Under the pieces are notes generated by a model. That model was not told where the DNA came from and made no database searches. It saw only the letters and a program-made list of their open reading frames with translations. This document shows, in pieces, positions 1 through 7,554 of a stretch of DNA of 17,847 nt. The position numbers were made by a program, and so were the translations under genes. Source of the stretch: Thermoplasmata archaeon (GTDB taxonomy: Archaea > Thermoplasmatota > Thermoplasmata > Thermoplasmatales > Thermoplasmataceae); NCBI GenBank assembly GCA_021793945.1, contig JAJYRT010000026.1, positions 1 to 17,847 of the forward strand. Direction: 5' to 3'. Numbering within the stretch: position 1 is the stretch's first letter; each line of letters opens with the position of its first letter.

Positions 1-872
1 GACAGGCCAAGGCCGGTTATATTCGAGTAAGAATCGTTTGATATATTTGAATAATGACCAAGGTAACCGGAAGAAGTGTTGTTGATGATGTTCCCGAGCA
101 TTCCAGTGCTTCTCATGATATTGACGCTGAAATTGAAGTCGTTTGACCAGGTTGTCGCTCTCATGTCTCCGTTCACAGTGTTTGCCTGAATCAGCTTCTC
201 TGCAGTAATGAAGTTAATTGGCGGTGACTTGAGTATGCTGACCTCGCTTGAAACCAGCGACGTGAAATTACCCTCGGAAATATTGGCAGTACCAATGTAG
301 AATCCGGCAATTATGTTCTTGTCATAGACAGCATATATCGCGTTTTCATAACCTCTCAGTGTCTTATTGCTTACAAATAAATATGCCGCACCAGAAACAA
401 TGCCGGGATGGATGTAATTCCCATGCGTGTCGTTGATGGTGGAAAAATTACTGAAAAGTGTATCATTGATGAACTTAGTATAATTTATGGAGGAAAATTC
501 CATGTATCCGAACAGCAGTGATCCGTTATGAGCAGGTGTTCCAAAGCCAGCGAACTGGAAGTGCCTGAGTTGGGCTGCGGAGTTGTTGATGGTATGCATG
601 TCAATGCTGCCGTTTGAGCCGCCCTGGCCTGAGAACAAGCCCTGCAGATTGCCGATATTGGTGAGTCCGCCAGTTACATTGAATCCCTCGTACCATTTTC
701 CACCCATGGAACTATTAACAGTATTGGTGGAAACTACGTTCATTCCGCTCAGTGTCTGCGGAGTAGATGTTTTGGAACCGGTAAATAATGAAGGGTTACT
801 GTAAGCCAGGTATCCGACACTGGCAACAATTATGATTGCCGCGACCATAATGACTATCACATTGCTTTTCAT
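1..872 (-). CDS. Sequon-rich secreted/membrane-anchored protein, C-terminus cut by window edge
   Basis: The frame is open from an ATG at 870-872 to the left edge, giving 290 complete codons without a stop; the C-terminus lies outside the window. Residues 4-24 form one uncleaved-looking hydrophobic segment (IVIMVAAIIIVASVGYLAY) after a short K-containing start, so the protein is probably an N-terminal signal anchor with its body outside the cell. The rest is rich in Asn, Ser, Thr and Gly and carries 18 N-X-S/T sequons in 290 residues (for example N53, N65, N87, N116, N130, N136, N142, N264, N265, N276, N284), which suggests a heavily N-glycosylated surface protein. A TATA-like box centred near 898 lies about 26 bases upstream of the ATG, fitting leaderless transcription. 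I recognise no enzymatic domain. The function is unknown; an exported substrate-binding or cell-envelope role is a guess only. Confidence 0.8.
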   Translation of the reverse strand, partial: MKSNVIVIMVAAIIIVASVGYLAYSNPSLFTGSKTSTPQTLSGMNVVSTNTVNSSMGGKWYEGFNVTGGLTNIGNLQGLFSGQGGSNGSIDMHTINNSAAQLRHFQFAGFGTPAHNGSLLFGYMEFSSINYTKFINDTLFSNFSTINDTHGNYIHPGIVSGAAYLFVSNKTLRGYENAIYAVYDKNIIAGFYIGTANISEGNFTSLVSSEVSILKSPPINFITAEKLIQANTVNGDMRATTWSNDFNFSVNIMRSTGMLGNIINNTSSGYLGHYSNISNDSYSNITGLGL

Positions 873-890
873 AGTGAAAAACGAGTATCA

Positions 891-905
891 GTTAATATAA
901 ATACT
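891..905 (-). promoter_or_regulatory. TATA-like promoter of the sequon-rich surface protein
   Basis: On the minus strand this reads GTATTTATATTAAC. Its centre lies about 26 bases from the ATG at 872, the spacing expected when transcription starts at or next to the start codon. A second AT-rich stretch (921-933) lies farther upstream and is a weaker candidate. Confidence 0.5.
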
Positions 906-973
906 TTCCGGATGGATTTGCTTTATAAGTATAGTTGCCCGATCCCGTGAGAAAACCAGAACTAAAAGCACAC

Positions 974-1990
974 TCATTCAAGTTTTATCATAACTCTTCC
1001 AAGATTCTTCCGGTTTCTGATGTCTTCGTATGCAGAGTTTATGTTCTCCAGAGGGATTTCCATGTTCGATACGGCTTTAACCTTTCCCACGGCAGATAAG
1101 TCCAGCGCTTTCTTCATATCATCGCGGGTCGAGCTAATGCTGCCAAATATTCTGTTTCCCTTGAGTATTATCAGTCCTAAGGGAAGGCTGACCGGATCAG
1201 GAATCACATTTCCAATTACGGCCATCCTGCCGCCTGTTTTCAAGCTCCTTAGGGCGCTGTCAAAGGTTGGTTTCCCGACGCTCTCAAGTACAACATCCAC
1301 CCCTCCATCTGACAGTTCCTTCACCTTTCTGCTGAATTCCTCGCCTGAATAAACAACATGGTCTGCCCCTGCAGCGAGGATCTGGTCCGTTTTCCACTTC
1401 GAGGATGTCTCGGCGATTACCCGGGCTCCGAGTGCCTTCGCTATCTGTATGGCATGCATCCCTACGCCTCCACCAGATCCGGTAAGGAGGATAGTCTCCC
1501 CTTCTCTTATTCCCGCTTCGACCTTGATCGCATGATAGATCATGCCCGTTACGCAGGCAGATATAGCAGCCTCATGATTTCCTACCCCATCCGGAACGCG
1601 GACAACTGATCGTTCAGAAACCTTGACATATTTTCGGTATGAACCATCCAGCAATTCCCCGAAAGTTTTCTTGCTGGGACAGAGATTCTCACGGCCTGAT
1701 CGGCAGAATTCGCACTGTCCGCACGGTATGTAAATAAGGCTGGCTACCCTCTCTCCGACTTTGAATTTGGTTACATCCGGTCCGATCTTTACTATCTCCC
1801 CCGCAATTTCATGCCCTGGTACTATTGGCAATCTCACCCTCGGGAAGAATCCATCCATGGTAAGGATGTCGCGAAAGCACACTCCAGTGACTTCCTGCCT
1901 AACAATGATCTCATCGCCCGTCGGTTCTTCAATTTCACTTTCGCCAATCCTTAGAGGATGCTTAAGTTCGTCGAGATAGGCCGTTTTCAT
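974..1990 (-). CDS. Zinc-dependent medium-chain dehydrogenase/reductase (alcohol dehydrogenase-like)
   Basis: This 338-residue protein has the length and motif order of zinc MDR enzymes. The N-terminal catalytic domain has C38 (GVCFRD), the GHE motif at 59-61 and C146 (SACVTG), the three likely ligands of the catalytic zinc. C90, C93, C96 and C104 form the structural-zinc lobe. A Rossmann nucleotide-binding loop GSGGGVG sits at 171-177. The CFRD...GFFPR...PGHE and CVTGMIYHA stretches resemble, from memory, the NADPH-dependent acryloyl-CoA reductase subgroup of Sulfolobales more than classical ethanol dehydrogenases, so an enoyl-CoA or quinone reductase role is possible. The substrate cannot be told from sequence alone. 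It is divergent from the HAD phosphatase, with 74 bases between the start codons, and is probably cytoplasmic. The ATG at 1988-1990 lies about 23 bases from a TATA-like box. Confidence 0.9.
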   Translation of the reverse strand: MKTAYLDELKHPLRIGESEIEEPTGDEIIVRQEVTGVCFRDILTMDGFFPRVRLPIVPGHEIAGEIVKIGPDVTKFKVGERVASLIYIPCGQCEFCRSGRENLCPSKKTFGELLDGSYRKYVKVSERSVVRVPDGVGNHEAAISACVTGMIYHAIKVEAGIREGETILLTGSGGGVGMHAIQIAKALGARVIAETSSKWKTDQILAAGADHVVYSGEEFSRKVKELSDGGVDVVLESVGKPTFDSALRSLKTGGRMAVIGNVIPDPVSLPLGLIILKGNRIFGSISSTRDDMKKALDLSAVGKVKAVSNMEIPLENINSAYEDIRNRKNLGRVMIKLE

Positions 1991-2007
1991 GCTCTTGTAT
2001 CAGATTC

Positions 2008-2019
2008 ACATATATATCC
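2008..2019 (-). promoter_or_regulatory. TATA-like promoter of the MDR reductase
   Basis: The minus strand reads GGATATATATGTG here, centred about 23 bases upstream of the ATG at 1990. This fits a leaderless or nearly leaderless transcript. Confidence 0.45.
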
Positions 2020-2029
2020 AATTCCGCAC

Positions 2030-2041
2030 AAATATAATATC
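2030..2041 (+). promoter_or_regulatory. TATA-like promoter of the HAD phosphatase
   Basis: The stretch AAATATAATATC is centred about 30 bases upstream of the TTG start at 2065. It overlaps the left arm of the palindrome at 2035-2051, so a protein bound there would be expected to affect TBP/TFB access. Confidence 0.45.
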
Positions 2042-2051
2042 TCAGATATTA
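2035..2051. promoter_or_regulatory. Perfect 17-base palindrome, candidate operator
   Basis: TAATATCTCAGATATTA is a perfect inverted repeat of 8-base arms around a single C. It lies in the 74-base region between the divergent MDR reductase and HAD phosphatase genes and spans -30 to -14 relative to the HAD start. The placement fits a dimeric repressor site. It is AT-rich, so chance cannot be excluded. Confidence 0.4.
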
Positions 2052-2064
2052 ATATGGCACCGCC

Positions 2065-2670
2065 TTGAAAATCGGAGGAGTAATTTTTGACCTTGACGGA
2101 ACCATCCTGAACTCATTTGATTTTCGGATACGCGCATGGAACGGGGCGTTCAGGAAGTTTGGCATCACTCCGAATGAGGATGAACTCATGCCCCTAATAG
2201 GTCTTCCCGGGTCAACGCTTGCAGCAAAATACTCCAGCGATCCCTACGCTGTGGAAATGGAAGAGGAAAGGATATTTGTGGAGCATCTCCCGGAAATTTC
2301 GCTTTTCCCGGACGTACCCGGCACTTTCATGGAACTTAAGAGAAGGAAAATAGGCACTGTTATCGTCACCTCTTCCAGGAGGAAACTGGTAGAAATGATC
2401 AAACTGCCCACGGACCTCTTGGTTACGATTGACGATGTTAAGCACGGGAAGCCGGATACTGAGCCATACTTAAGGGCAATGCATCTCCTTGGCATAGCAG
2501 AACCCAGTGCCGTAATGGTAGTAGGAGATGCGCTGACGGATATGATACCGGCCAGGAAACTTGGAAACCTGGCAGTACTGATCAAGCACGGAAAACAGTT
2601 TGACACGGATATACCGAATTATGAGATAGACGAGGTGTTAGATATACTGGGCTTGCTTGATCGGCCTTAG
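2065..2670 (+). CDS. HAD-superfamily hydrolase, phosphoglycolate-phosphatase-like
   Basis: All four HAD motifs are present in this 201-residue protein: motif I FDLDGT with nucleophile D9 and acid/base D11; motif II VTSS near 101-104; motif III lysine K129 in KHGKPDTEPY; and motif IV VVGDALTD with D155 and D159 for magnesium. The helical insert between motifs I and II (about 17-85) is a small C1-type cap. This architecture matches phosphoglycolate phosphatase/beta-phosphoglucomutase relatives that hydrolyse small phosphate esters in the cytoplasm. The actual substrate is unknown. The start is a TTG; the only nearby ATG (2054) runs into a stop after four codons in another frame. The TTG is about 30 bases from a TATA-like box, fitting a leaderless message. 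The gene converges on pncB. Confidence 0.87.
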   Translation: MKIGGVIFDLDGTILNSFDFRIRAWNGAFRKFGITPNEDELMPLIGLPGSTLAAKYSSDPYAVEMEEERIFVEHLPEISLFPDVPGTFMELKRRKIGTVIVTSSRRKLVEMIKLPTDLLVTIDDVKHGKPDTEPYLRAMHLLGIAEPSAVMVVGDALTDMIPARKLGNLAVLIKHGKQFDTDIPNYEIDEVLDILGLLDRP

Positions 2671-2684
2671 TAACCAATATGAGT

Positions 2685-2722
2685 GTATTTCTCAAGGATC
2701 GCGGCAGCTCTCGCAGAAATAC
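2685..2722 (+). terminator. Hairpin in the HAD/pncB convergent gap, possible terminator
   Basis: GTATTTCT (2685-2692) and AGAAATAC (2715-2722) are perfect 8-base inverted arms separated by 22 bases. They start 15 bases after the HAD stop and are followed by a short T-rich stretch (2727-2733). Archaeal termination usually depends on T tracts rather than hairpins, so this is tentative. The remainder of the 112-base gap shows nothing else. Confidence 0.3.
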
Positions 2723-2782
2723 GGCTTGTTTTATCAAGTAGAATGGACCGAAAAATAATGGGATGGGTGCTTAGAATTTCGG

Positions 2783-3985
2783 CTAGGGGGTCTTCCTTCC
2801 ATTCACATCCATCAGGGTGAACGTTTTCAATTCATTCATTGCCCTTTCCCTTATCTTCTTTGGAGTGTCGTATTTGTCGGTAACTTTGCCACCGCTCAGG
2901 TATTTCTTCATCAGGGATTTCATTTCTCCCCCGCAAGTGCACTGCAGGTTTGCCTGGCCGAACGGTACCACGCTCAGGTTGTTGCAAGATCCGCACCTGA
3001 GGACATCTTTCCGGCCGGAAAATTTCCCTTTTTTCGTGCCCGGCTTCCCCGCAATCTCCACGATGTCCATTGCAAAATCAAAGGGCTTGGCTGCTGATAT
3101 TGATGTACCCACTCCAAACGCTTCAGCTCCAGCGTTCCTTAATTCCCTGACGGAATCAACGTCCAGCCCGCCTGATACCATTATCTTTACTCCTGAATAC
3201 CCCCTGAGGTTCAGTTCCCACCTCACTTCCCTCACGATTGCAGGAAAGTTGCCGCGACGAGAGGAAGGCGTGTCCAACCTTATGTAATCTATTTCGGGGA
3301 ACGTTTCAGCTGCCTTAAGGGCAGCGAATTTTTCATCGCTGAATGTATCGATAAGCACTGTCCTGCTTCCTGGTGGGGAGCTCTTCACGACACTCTCCCA
3401 CGCAGCTTGATCGCCTAGCAGCAGGGAGAGGGCATGGGGCATGGTACCTATGGGTCGCTCGCCAATTACCTCGGCGCCGAGTATCCCGGATACTCCATCT
3501 GCCCCTCCGATGAAGGCAGCGCGGTCTATCATTGGAGAAAGGGCAGGGTGCATGCGCCTGATCCCGAATGAGTAGAATCTGGCATCGCCAGCGGCGAGCC
3601 GGATCTTAGAGGATTTTGTGGAAATTCCAGACGACTGGCAGAGAAAACCAAGAATGGATGTTTCACACTTCCCGAACTCTGAATAATTACCCTCTATCCA
3701 TACAAATGGTACGGGTGTACCCCTCGAATCCCTGGAATTCAATACTGTCCCCTCGGGGATTGCGTACATGTCTACGTTTTTACCCTGAAGAAGGTTCACG
3801 ACTTCATCCAGCCCGGAAAAATTAATCCAGGTGTCAAGTGGCCCAGACACGGTAATCTCTGAAACGACGTTTTCGCTCACGCTTATTTTTTCGATTGAAT
3901 TTATTGATCTCTCGAAATAAACATCGGAAGCCTGGCATGCGCTGATCTCCTCATCCGTTGCAACGTTGAATTTTCTTGCTGTCAT
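2783..3985 (-). CDS. pncB: Nicotinate phosphoribosyltransferase with C-terminal zinc ribbon
   Basis: The enzyme joins nicotinate and phosphoribosyl pyrophosphate, with ATP stimulation, to give nicotinate mononucleotide, the entry step of the Preiss-Handler NAD route. Its 400 residues follow the archaeal type: RRMHP (143-147), the GGADGVSG loop (160-167), GTMPHA (180-185), a phosphate-binding SGGLD (271-275) and GVGT (291-294) on the alpha/beta barrel. The C-terminus has C331-x2-C334 and C349-x-C351, a zinc-knuckle-like module also known, as I recall, from the Thermoplasma acidophilum enzyme. It overlaps pncA by four bases (ATGA), implying translational coupling in a cysS-pncA-pncB operon, and the upstream gene makes its substrate. 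The ATG at 3983-3985 is the only sensible start. No damage is seen. Confidence 0.93.
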   Translation of the reverse strand: MTARKFNVATDEEISACQASDVYFERSINSIEKISVSENVVSEITVSGPLDTWINFSGLDEVVNLLQGKNVDMYAIPEGTVLNSRDSRGTPVPFVWIEGNYSEFGKCETSILGFLCQSSGISTKSSKIRLAAGDARFYSFGIRRMHPALSPMIDRAAFIGGADGVSGILGAEVIGERPIGTMPHALSLLLGDQAAWESVVKSSPPGSRTVLIDTFSDEKFAALKAAETFPEIDYIRLDTPSSRRGNFPAIVREVRWELNLRGYSGVKIMVSGGLDVDSVRELRNAGAEAFGVGTSISAAKPFDFAMDIVEIAGKPGTKKGKFSGRKDVLRCGSCNNLSVVPFGQANLQCTCGGEMKSLMKKYLSGGKVTDKYDTPKKIRERAMNELKTFTLMDVNGRKTP

Positions 3986-4542
3986 AAAATCTCTCTCAAA
4001 GCATCTTCTGCAGTTATTATACGTGCTCCATAATTTCTTCGCATATTGTCCAGCGCAATATTGTGATTCTCCTCAGCTATGGAAGAACAAAGGTCTGAAA
4101 TCACGCTGATGTCATAGTTCCTGAAGAACGCCCCGGCAGCTGTGTGGAGGACGCATATGTCAGTCGAGATCCCGCAAAGGAAAGTCTGGGATATTGCGTT
4201 AGCTCGCAGTACGCCGTCAAGATCGGAATCGAAGAAGGAATCGAAGTGCCTCTTGGTGATTCTATGTCCGCCGAAACCTGAAAGTCCCTCAACGAGCATG
4301 CTTCCTTCTGTTCCTGAAACGCAGTGCCTGCCCCAGACCGCAAATTCAGGGTCATTCTCTAGATGGGTATCCAGGGTAAAGATCAGGGGCAATGATCCGC
4401 CTACTTTTAGAAGAAACGTTGCAATCCTTTCTGCAGTCCGCACTGCCCGTTCATTTCCAAAGACGCCTGTGACAAAGTCATTGACAAGGTCTACCACAAC
4501 GATTGCGCTCCCCAATCCTGCCCTCCTCAAGCTCTTCGCCAT
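3982..4542 (-). CDS. pncA: Nicotinamidase (isochorismatase-family hydrolase)
   Basis: This 186-residue enzyme is expected to hydrolyse nicotinamide to nicotinate and ammonia. The cysteine-hydrolase triad is visible as D18 (VVDLVNDF), K97 (TKRHFDSFF) and C130 (GISTDICV). The metal ligands D58 and H60 (LDTH) and H73 (WGRHC) have the spacing known from archaeal nicotinamidases. The gene overlaps the end of cysS by 16 bases and pncB by four bases, so all three are read from one message. A GGTG Shine-Dalgarno-like sequence about 8 bases before the ATG supports the internal start at 4542. Adjacency to pncB favours nicotinamidase over other isochorismatase-like hydrolases. Confidence 0.93.
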   Translation of the reverse strand: MAKSLRRAGLGSAIVVVDLVNDFVTGVFGNERAVRTAERIATFLLKVGGSLPLIFTLDTHLENDPEFAVWGRHCVSGTEGSMLVEGLSGFGGHRITKRHFDSFFDSDLDGVLRANAISQTFLCGISTDICVLHTAAGAFFRNYDISVISDLCSSIAEENHNIALDNMRRNYGARIITAEDALREIL

Positions 4543-5897
4543 TCAGTAACACCTTCCCTATCCTCAAGTATTATCCCATTCCTGAAGAGAATTTCGCGTA
4601 TATTATCAGAAACTGCGAACATCTTCTCCCTGCGCATTTGATTCCTGAGATTGACAAGGTCGTCAACCAACTTTACCGGGATGCCTTCCCACGTTTTCTC
4701 TTTCAGCACTCCCATAAAGGAATTCATCCAGTTGAAGAGGCTAAGGTAGGATGCAGCGCCATCCGGATCCATGGTGTCTAATCCCCGGTTTATTTCAGTT
4801 GTTATTTTCATGATCTCGGCAAAAAATCCTCTGGCATCAAAGTCATCATCGATGATTTCCTGCAGCCTATGCCTTATAGCGGAAGGACCAATAACTATTG
4901 ATGTGTGTCCGTCCGCCTTTGCAACCAGCTTGTCGTATGTTGTCTGGATCCTTTTCAGGGTTTCTGAACTTTCCTTAAGAGCGGCATCCGAGAAGATCAT
5001 TGTGCTCCTGTATCCAGAATTCAGGAAGTAGAACCTGATTTCCTCCCTGCTGTGGGTTCTCATTACCTGATCAATGGTGATGAAATTCTTCAGGGACTTT
5101 GACATTTTGTTGCCGTTTATGTTCAGCATCCCAACGTGCATCCACACGCTGGCCAGAGTTGGCAATCCGCTGATTGCGCGCATCTGTGCAATTTCAGCTT
5201 CATGATGTGGGAAAATCAGGTCTGAACCTCCGCCATGGATGTCATACGAGGGTCCGAAATGGCATTCCGTAATTGCAGTATCCTCGATGTGCCAACCCGG
5301 CCTGCCTTCTCCCCACGGAGAGTTCCAGTAAGGCTCGCCTGGCTTCCTGAACTTCCACACAGCAAAATCTCCAGGATCCTCCTTATTCTCGTTCACTTCA
5401 ATCCTTGCGCCGGCTTCAATGTGATCCAAGTCCTGTCCGGAGAGCTTTCCATAATCTCTAAATTTTCGGATTCTATAATACAGGCCATCGTCCGTGGCAT
5501 AGACGTACCCCAGATCCAGCAGCCTTTGAATCTGGCTGATTATTTCGTCCATGTACAGGGTGGCTCTGGCATATATGTTTACGCTATCGATCCCGAGCTT
5601 ATTCATTATATCCATGTAGAGGGAGTAAAACCTGTCTGATACTGCCTGGTAGTCACTTCCCTCTTCCGCAGCCCTGTTTATGATCTTGTCATCAATGTCT
5701 GTTATGTTCTGAAGGTAAAATACGGAATATCCAATAGTCCTGAGGTATTTTGCCACCATATCGAAGAAGACATATACTCTTGAGTTTCCAACATGCGGAA
5801 TGTCATAAACAGTTGGTCCGCATACAAACATGTTGACCCTGCCCTTATGCAGTTCATGAAACTCGGTTTTTCCCCTCATGGTGTCCTTTATTTGCAT
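4527..5897 (-). CDS. cysS: Cysteinyl-tRNA synthetase
   Basis: This class I aminoacyl-tRNA synthetase charges tRNA-Cys with cysteine in the cytoplasm. The 456-residue length is typical. The HIGH signature appears as HVGN (35-38) after CGPTVYD, and KMSKS is at 264-268. The zinc site that selects cysteine is complete: C26, C212, H231 and E235 in FPHHEAE. The Rossmann domain and the helical anticodon-binding C-terminus follow in the usual order. The ATG at 5895-5897 begins just before the conserved catalytic domain. It leads the overlapping cysS-pncA-pncB operon. Its presence implies direct charging of tRNA-Cys, so the cell need not rely on the SepRS/SepCysS route. Confidence 0.97.
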   Translation of the reverse strand: MQIKDTMRGKTEFHELHKGRVNMFVCGPTVYDIPHVGNSRVYVFFDMVAKYLRTIGYSVFYLQNITDIDDKIINRAAEEGSDYQAVSDRFYSLYMDIMNKLGIDSVNIYARATLYMDEIISQIQRLLDLGYVYATDDGLYYRIRKFRDYGKLSGQDLDHIEAGARIEVNENKEDPGDFAVWKFRKPGEPYWNSPWGEGRPGWHIEDTAITECHFGPSYDIHGGGSDLIFPHHEAEIAQMRAISGLPTLASVWMHVGMLNINGNKMSKSLKNFITIDQVMRTHSREEIRFYFLNSGYRSTMIFSDAALKESSETLKRIQTTYDKLVAKADGHTSIVIGPSAIRHRLQEIIDDDFDARGFFAEIMKITTEINRGLDTMDPDGAASYLSLFNWMNSFMGVLKEKTWEGIPVKLVDDLVNLRNQMRREKMFAVSDNIREILFRNGIILEDREGVTEWRRA

Positions 5898-5926
5898 TTG
5901 AGGCTGATGCTGTATGTGGTGTGCGT

Positions 5927-5939
5927 ATTAATATTTAAC
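5927..5939 (-). promoter_or_regulatory. TATA-like promoter of the cysS-pncA-pncB operon
   Basis: The minus strand reads GTTAAATATTAATAC. Its centre lies about 34 bases from the cysS ATG, so a short leader of roughly 8 bases is expected. It lies inside the 78-base region shared with the divergent GAF gene. Confidence 0.4.
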
Positions 5940-5975
5940 AGGGGACATAAGATATCAGGTCAGGCATTCTCTTAA

Positions 5976-6482
5976 ATGACTCCAACATGTATTAATATAA
6001 AAAATAAATCTTCATCTGTGAAACCGGAAGACAGTGCCCTTTTCATTGCCAGGGCAAAGGAGGGAATAGCTTCCCGCGGATCTGATTATCTGCAGAAGCT
6101 ATGCGAGGACCTGAAGGCCTACAACGGAAAATACAACTGGGTTGGAATTTACATTATCGCAGGTGATAAACTGGTCCTTCACAGTTATGCCGGTGATCGG
6201 ACTGAGCATGAACAGATCAGCATTGGTGATGGGCTATGCAGCCAGGCCATAGTACAGAATGCCATTGTGAACGAGGCTGACGTTCATTCAAATCCCACTT
6301 ATCTTGCCTGTTTCATAAATACTAAATCAGAACTTGTAGTTCCCGTCAGGCTTGACGGGAAGCCTGTTGGAGAGATAGACATTGATTCTGATACCAGAAG
6401 CGCTTTTCACGGCGGAGATGAACGGTTTATCTCTGAGATTGCTGAGATAATCGCAGGCACCGTCGGTTCCCTGGCGAAATAA
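5976..6482 (+). CDS. GAF-domain protein, free methionine-(R)-sulfoxide reductase-like
   Basis: One GAF domain fills residues about 38-168: YNWVGIYI (53-60), the GDGLCSQA loop (84-91), YLACFINTKSELVVP (109-123) and GEIDIDS (132-138). These match free methionine-(R)-sulfoxide reductase, in which cysteines reduce oxidised free methionine. C112 corresponds to the catalytic cysteine and C88 to one resolving cysteine. The third family cysteine, about ten residues before C88, is missing (H78/E79 there). It is probably cytoplasmic oxidative-stress repair, though a ligand-sensing GAF protein is an alternative. The start is uncertain: the ATG at 5976 gives 168 residues, but a TATA-like box at 5991-6001 lies inside that frame and would point to the GTG at 6018 (residue 15). 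The conserved domain is unaffected either way. Confidence 0.75.
   Translation: MTPTCINIKNKSSSVKPEDSALFIARAKEGIASRGSDYLQKLCEDLKAYNGKYNWVGIYIIAGDKLVLHSYAGDRTEHEQISIGDGLCSQAIVQNAIVNEADVHSNPTYLACFINTKSELVVPVRLDGKPVGEIDIDSDTRSAFHGGDERFISEIAEIIAGTVGSLAK
5991..6001 (+). promoter_or_regulatory. TATA-like box inside the annotated 5' end of the GAF gene
   Basis: ATTAATATAAA is a good archaeal TATA match. It sits 15 bases downstream of the first ATG and about 22 bases upstream of an in-frame GTG at 6018-6020. If it is the real promoter, the protein starts at the GTG and the first 14 codons are not translated. Confidence 0.35.
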
Positions 6483-6521
6483 GGATCCTGGATCTGTTCC
6501 TGTAGTTATTCAAAGAGTCAC

Positions 6522-6728
6522 TTCAATACCATACAAAAAAGGATAATAGGCACAGGTTCGGCAATCATCTCGCTTCGGACTCTCGGGATATTCTTCCCCC
6601 TTCCAGTGTTTACAATATACGGCTATGAATTTTCCTCCTCGCCGTTGATTGTTGGTCTCGCACTAGGTTCGTATGGAATCCTTGCTTTTTCGCTGCTGGT
6701 TCTCAGGAAATTGCAGGGCAATTCATGA
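6522..6728 (+). pseudogene. Remnant of a YajR-like MFS transporter (N-terminal two helices only)
   Basis: The frame from 6483 to the TGA at 6726-6728 is open but has no ATG, GTG or TTG start. From about 6522 it reads as the beginning of a major facilitator transporter: a first helix SLRTLGIFFPLPVFTIYGY, then SSPLIVGLALGSYGI at the start of a second helix, as in YajR-type drug/H+ antiporters. The similarity then breaks into LLVLRKLQGNS and the frame ends, where an intact member would continue for ten more helices. It is in the same frame as the GAF gene just upstream, separated only by that gene's TAA, and its stop overlaps the end of the opposite-strand histidine phosphatase. It is best read as a decayed or deleted transporter gene. 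A short real membrane peptide is less likely because no start is visible. Confidence 0.6.
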
Positions 6729-7292
6729 AAATGCCGACTCAATCTTCTTGCTCGGTTTCAGGGACCCGATGCAGAGTACCTTGCCGTTGCTTAAATCTAT
6801 GGCTGAAATTGATGTGTACCTGATTTCAATGCCATAGCTGTCGAGTTCATTTAAGCCCAGGTAATGGGCTACAGCAGCCCTTATGGGCAGGGCGTGGCTG
6901 ACATACACGAAGTTTCCTTCATGCCTTTCAAGTGCACTGACCATCCTCTTAACCAGTGAGGACCATGGTTCCATGCCAAGCTCCTCCCTTCCGCCAAACG
7001 GCAGACTCTGGAATGGCTTCCCATTGAAATCTCCGAGTCCTGACTCACGAATGTCCTCCAGAATCTCCACTCTTCTTCCTGTTACTCTGGAAATTATCTC
7101 TGCTGTTTCCCGTGTCCTGAGGATAGGACTTGAGAATATGCTGTCAATGCGGTAATTGCGAAGTATGTTCCCGATGCGCTCAGCCTGGCTTCTGCCCGAT
7201 TCGGTGAGGTTGTAATACTCAAGCTCCTCAGATAGTATTCCACGAACATTTGCCTCACTCTCCCCGTGACGGATGAGTATTGCCTTCTTCAT
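6723..7292 (-). CDS. Histidine phosphatase-superfamily (phosphoglycerate mutase-like) protein
   Basis: This 189-residue branch-1 histidine phosphatase has the phosphoacceptor H9 in LIRHGESEAN, R59 in SPILRTRETAEI, acid E83 in the IRESGLGDFNG segment and the second histidine H133 in YVSHALPIR. These residues form the phosphate pocket that transfers phosphate through phosphohistidine. The family includes cofactor-dependent phosphoglycerate mutase and broad-specificity phosphatases such as CobC or PhoE. The short length and divergent middle favour a phosphatase over a glycolytic mutase. The substrate is unknown. The ATG at 7290-7292 is about 27 bases from a TATA-like box. Its stop codon overlaps the end of the MFS remnant on the other strand. 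Confidence 0.87.
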   Translation of the reverse strand: MKKAILIRHGESEANVRGILSEELEYYNLTESGRSQAERIGNILRNYRIDSIFSSPILRTRETAEIISRVTGRRVEILEDIRESGLGDFNGKPFQSLPFGGREELGMEPWSSLVKRMVSALERHEGNFVYVSHALPIRAAVAHYLGLNELDSYGIEIRYTSISAIDLSNGKVLCIGSLKPSKKIESAFS

Positions 7293-7314
7293 CTGCTTTG
7301 TAATAAGGCACCGT

Positions 7315-7324
7315 CATATTAAAC
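7315..7324 (-). promoter_or_regulatory. TATA-like promoter of the histidine phosphatase
   Basis: The minus strand reads GTTTAATATG, centred about 27 bases from the ATG at 7292. The rest of the divergent gap (7325-7520, roughly 200 bases) holds no gene that I can support. Confidence 0.45.
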
Positions 7325-7521
7325 ATGCTTGGCTGATTGTGAATCCCACGGATCATCAACGCTATTAGGCAGGGACGACTTATTATTTGTGGATTATTTC
7401 TAAATCCCATCACATTATTCCATGAGTAAGCGGATTAGGATATATCTCCTCTATCTCAGCGCTGCCTGTATGAAAGTTTAAGTTGATCATCCTGCGAAGT
7501 CGGAAAATACGCTAACAAATG

Positions 7522-7529
7522 TTAAATAT
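7522..7529 (+). promoter_or_regulatory. TATA-like promoter of the DUF255/YyaL gene
   Basis: TTAAATAT is centred about 29 bases before the ATG at 7555. It lies inside a longer frame that begins at 7519, and this is the main reason for choosing the 7555 start. Confidence 0.45.
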
Positions 7530-7554
7530 CCATAGAGCAATGGGAATTCACATT

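Noticed and set aside
4101..4549. Extra frames on both strands within pncA
   Set aside because: pncA has a full set of catalytic and metal residues; the other frames have no motif and low-quality composition.
7422..7481. Short 19-codon frame beginning MSKRIRIYLLYL in the phosphatase/DUF255 gap
   Set aside because: It has no convincing TATA box or ribosome site and is too short to judge by composition.
7293..7518. Possible tRNA or small RNA in the largest intergenic gap near the middle
   Set aside because: I found no cloverleaf arms, no T-loop-like GTTCGAATC sequence and no convincing stem; apart from the promoter at its left end it shows nothing.
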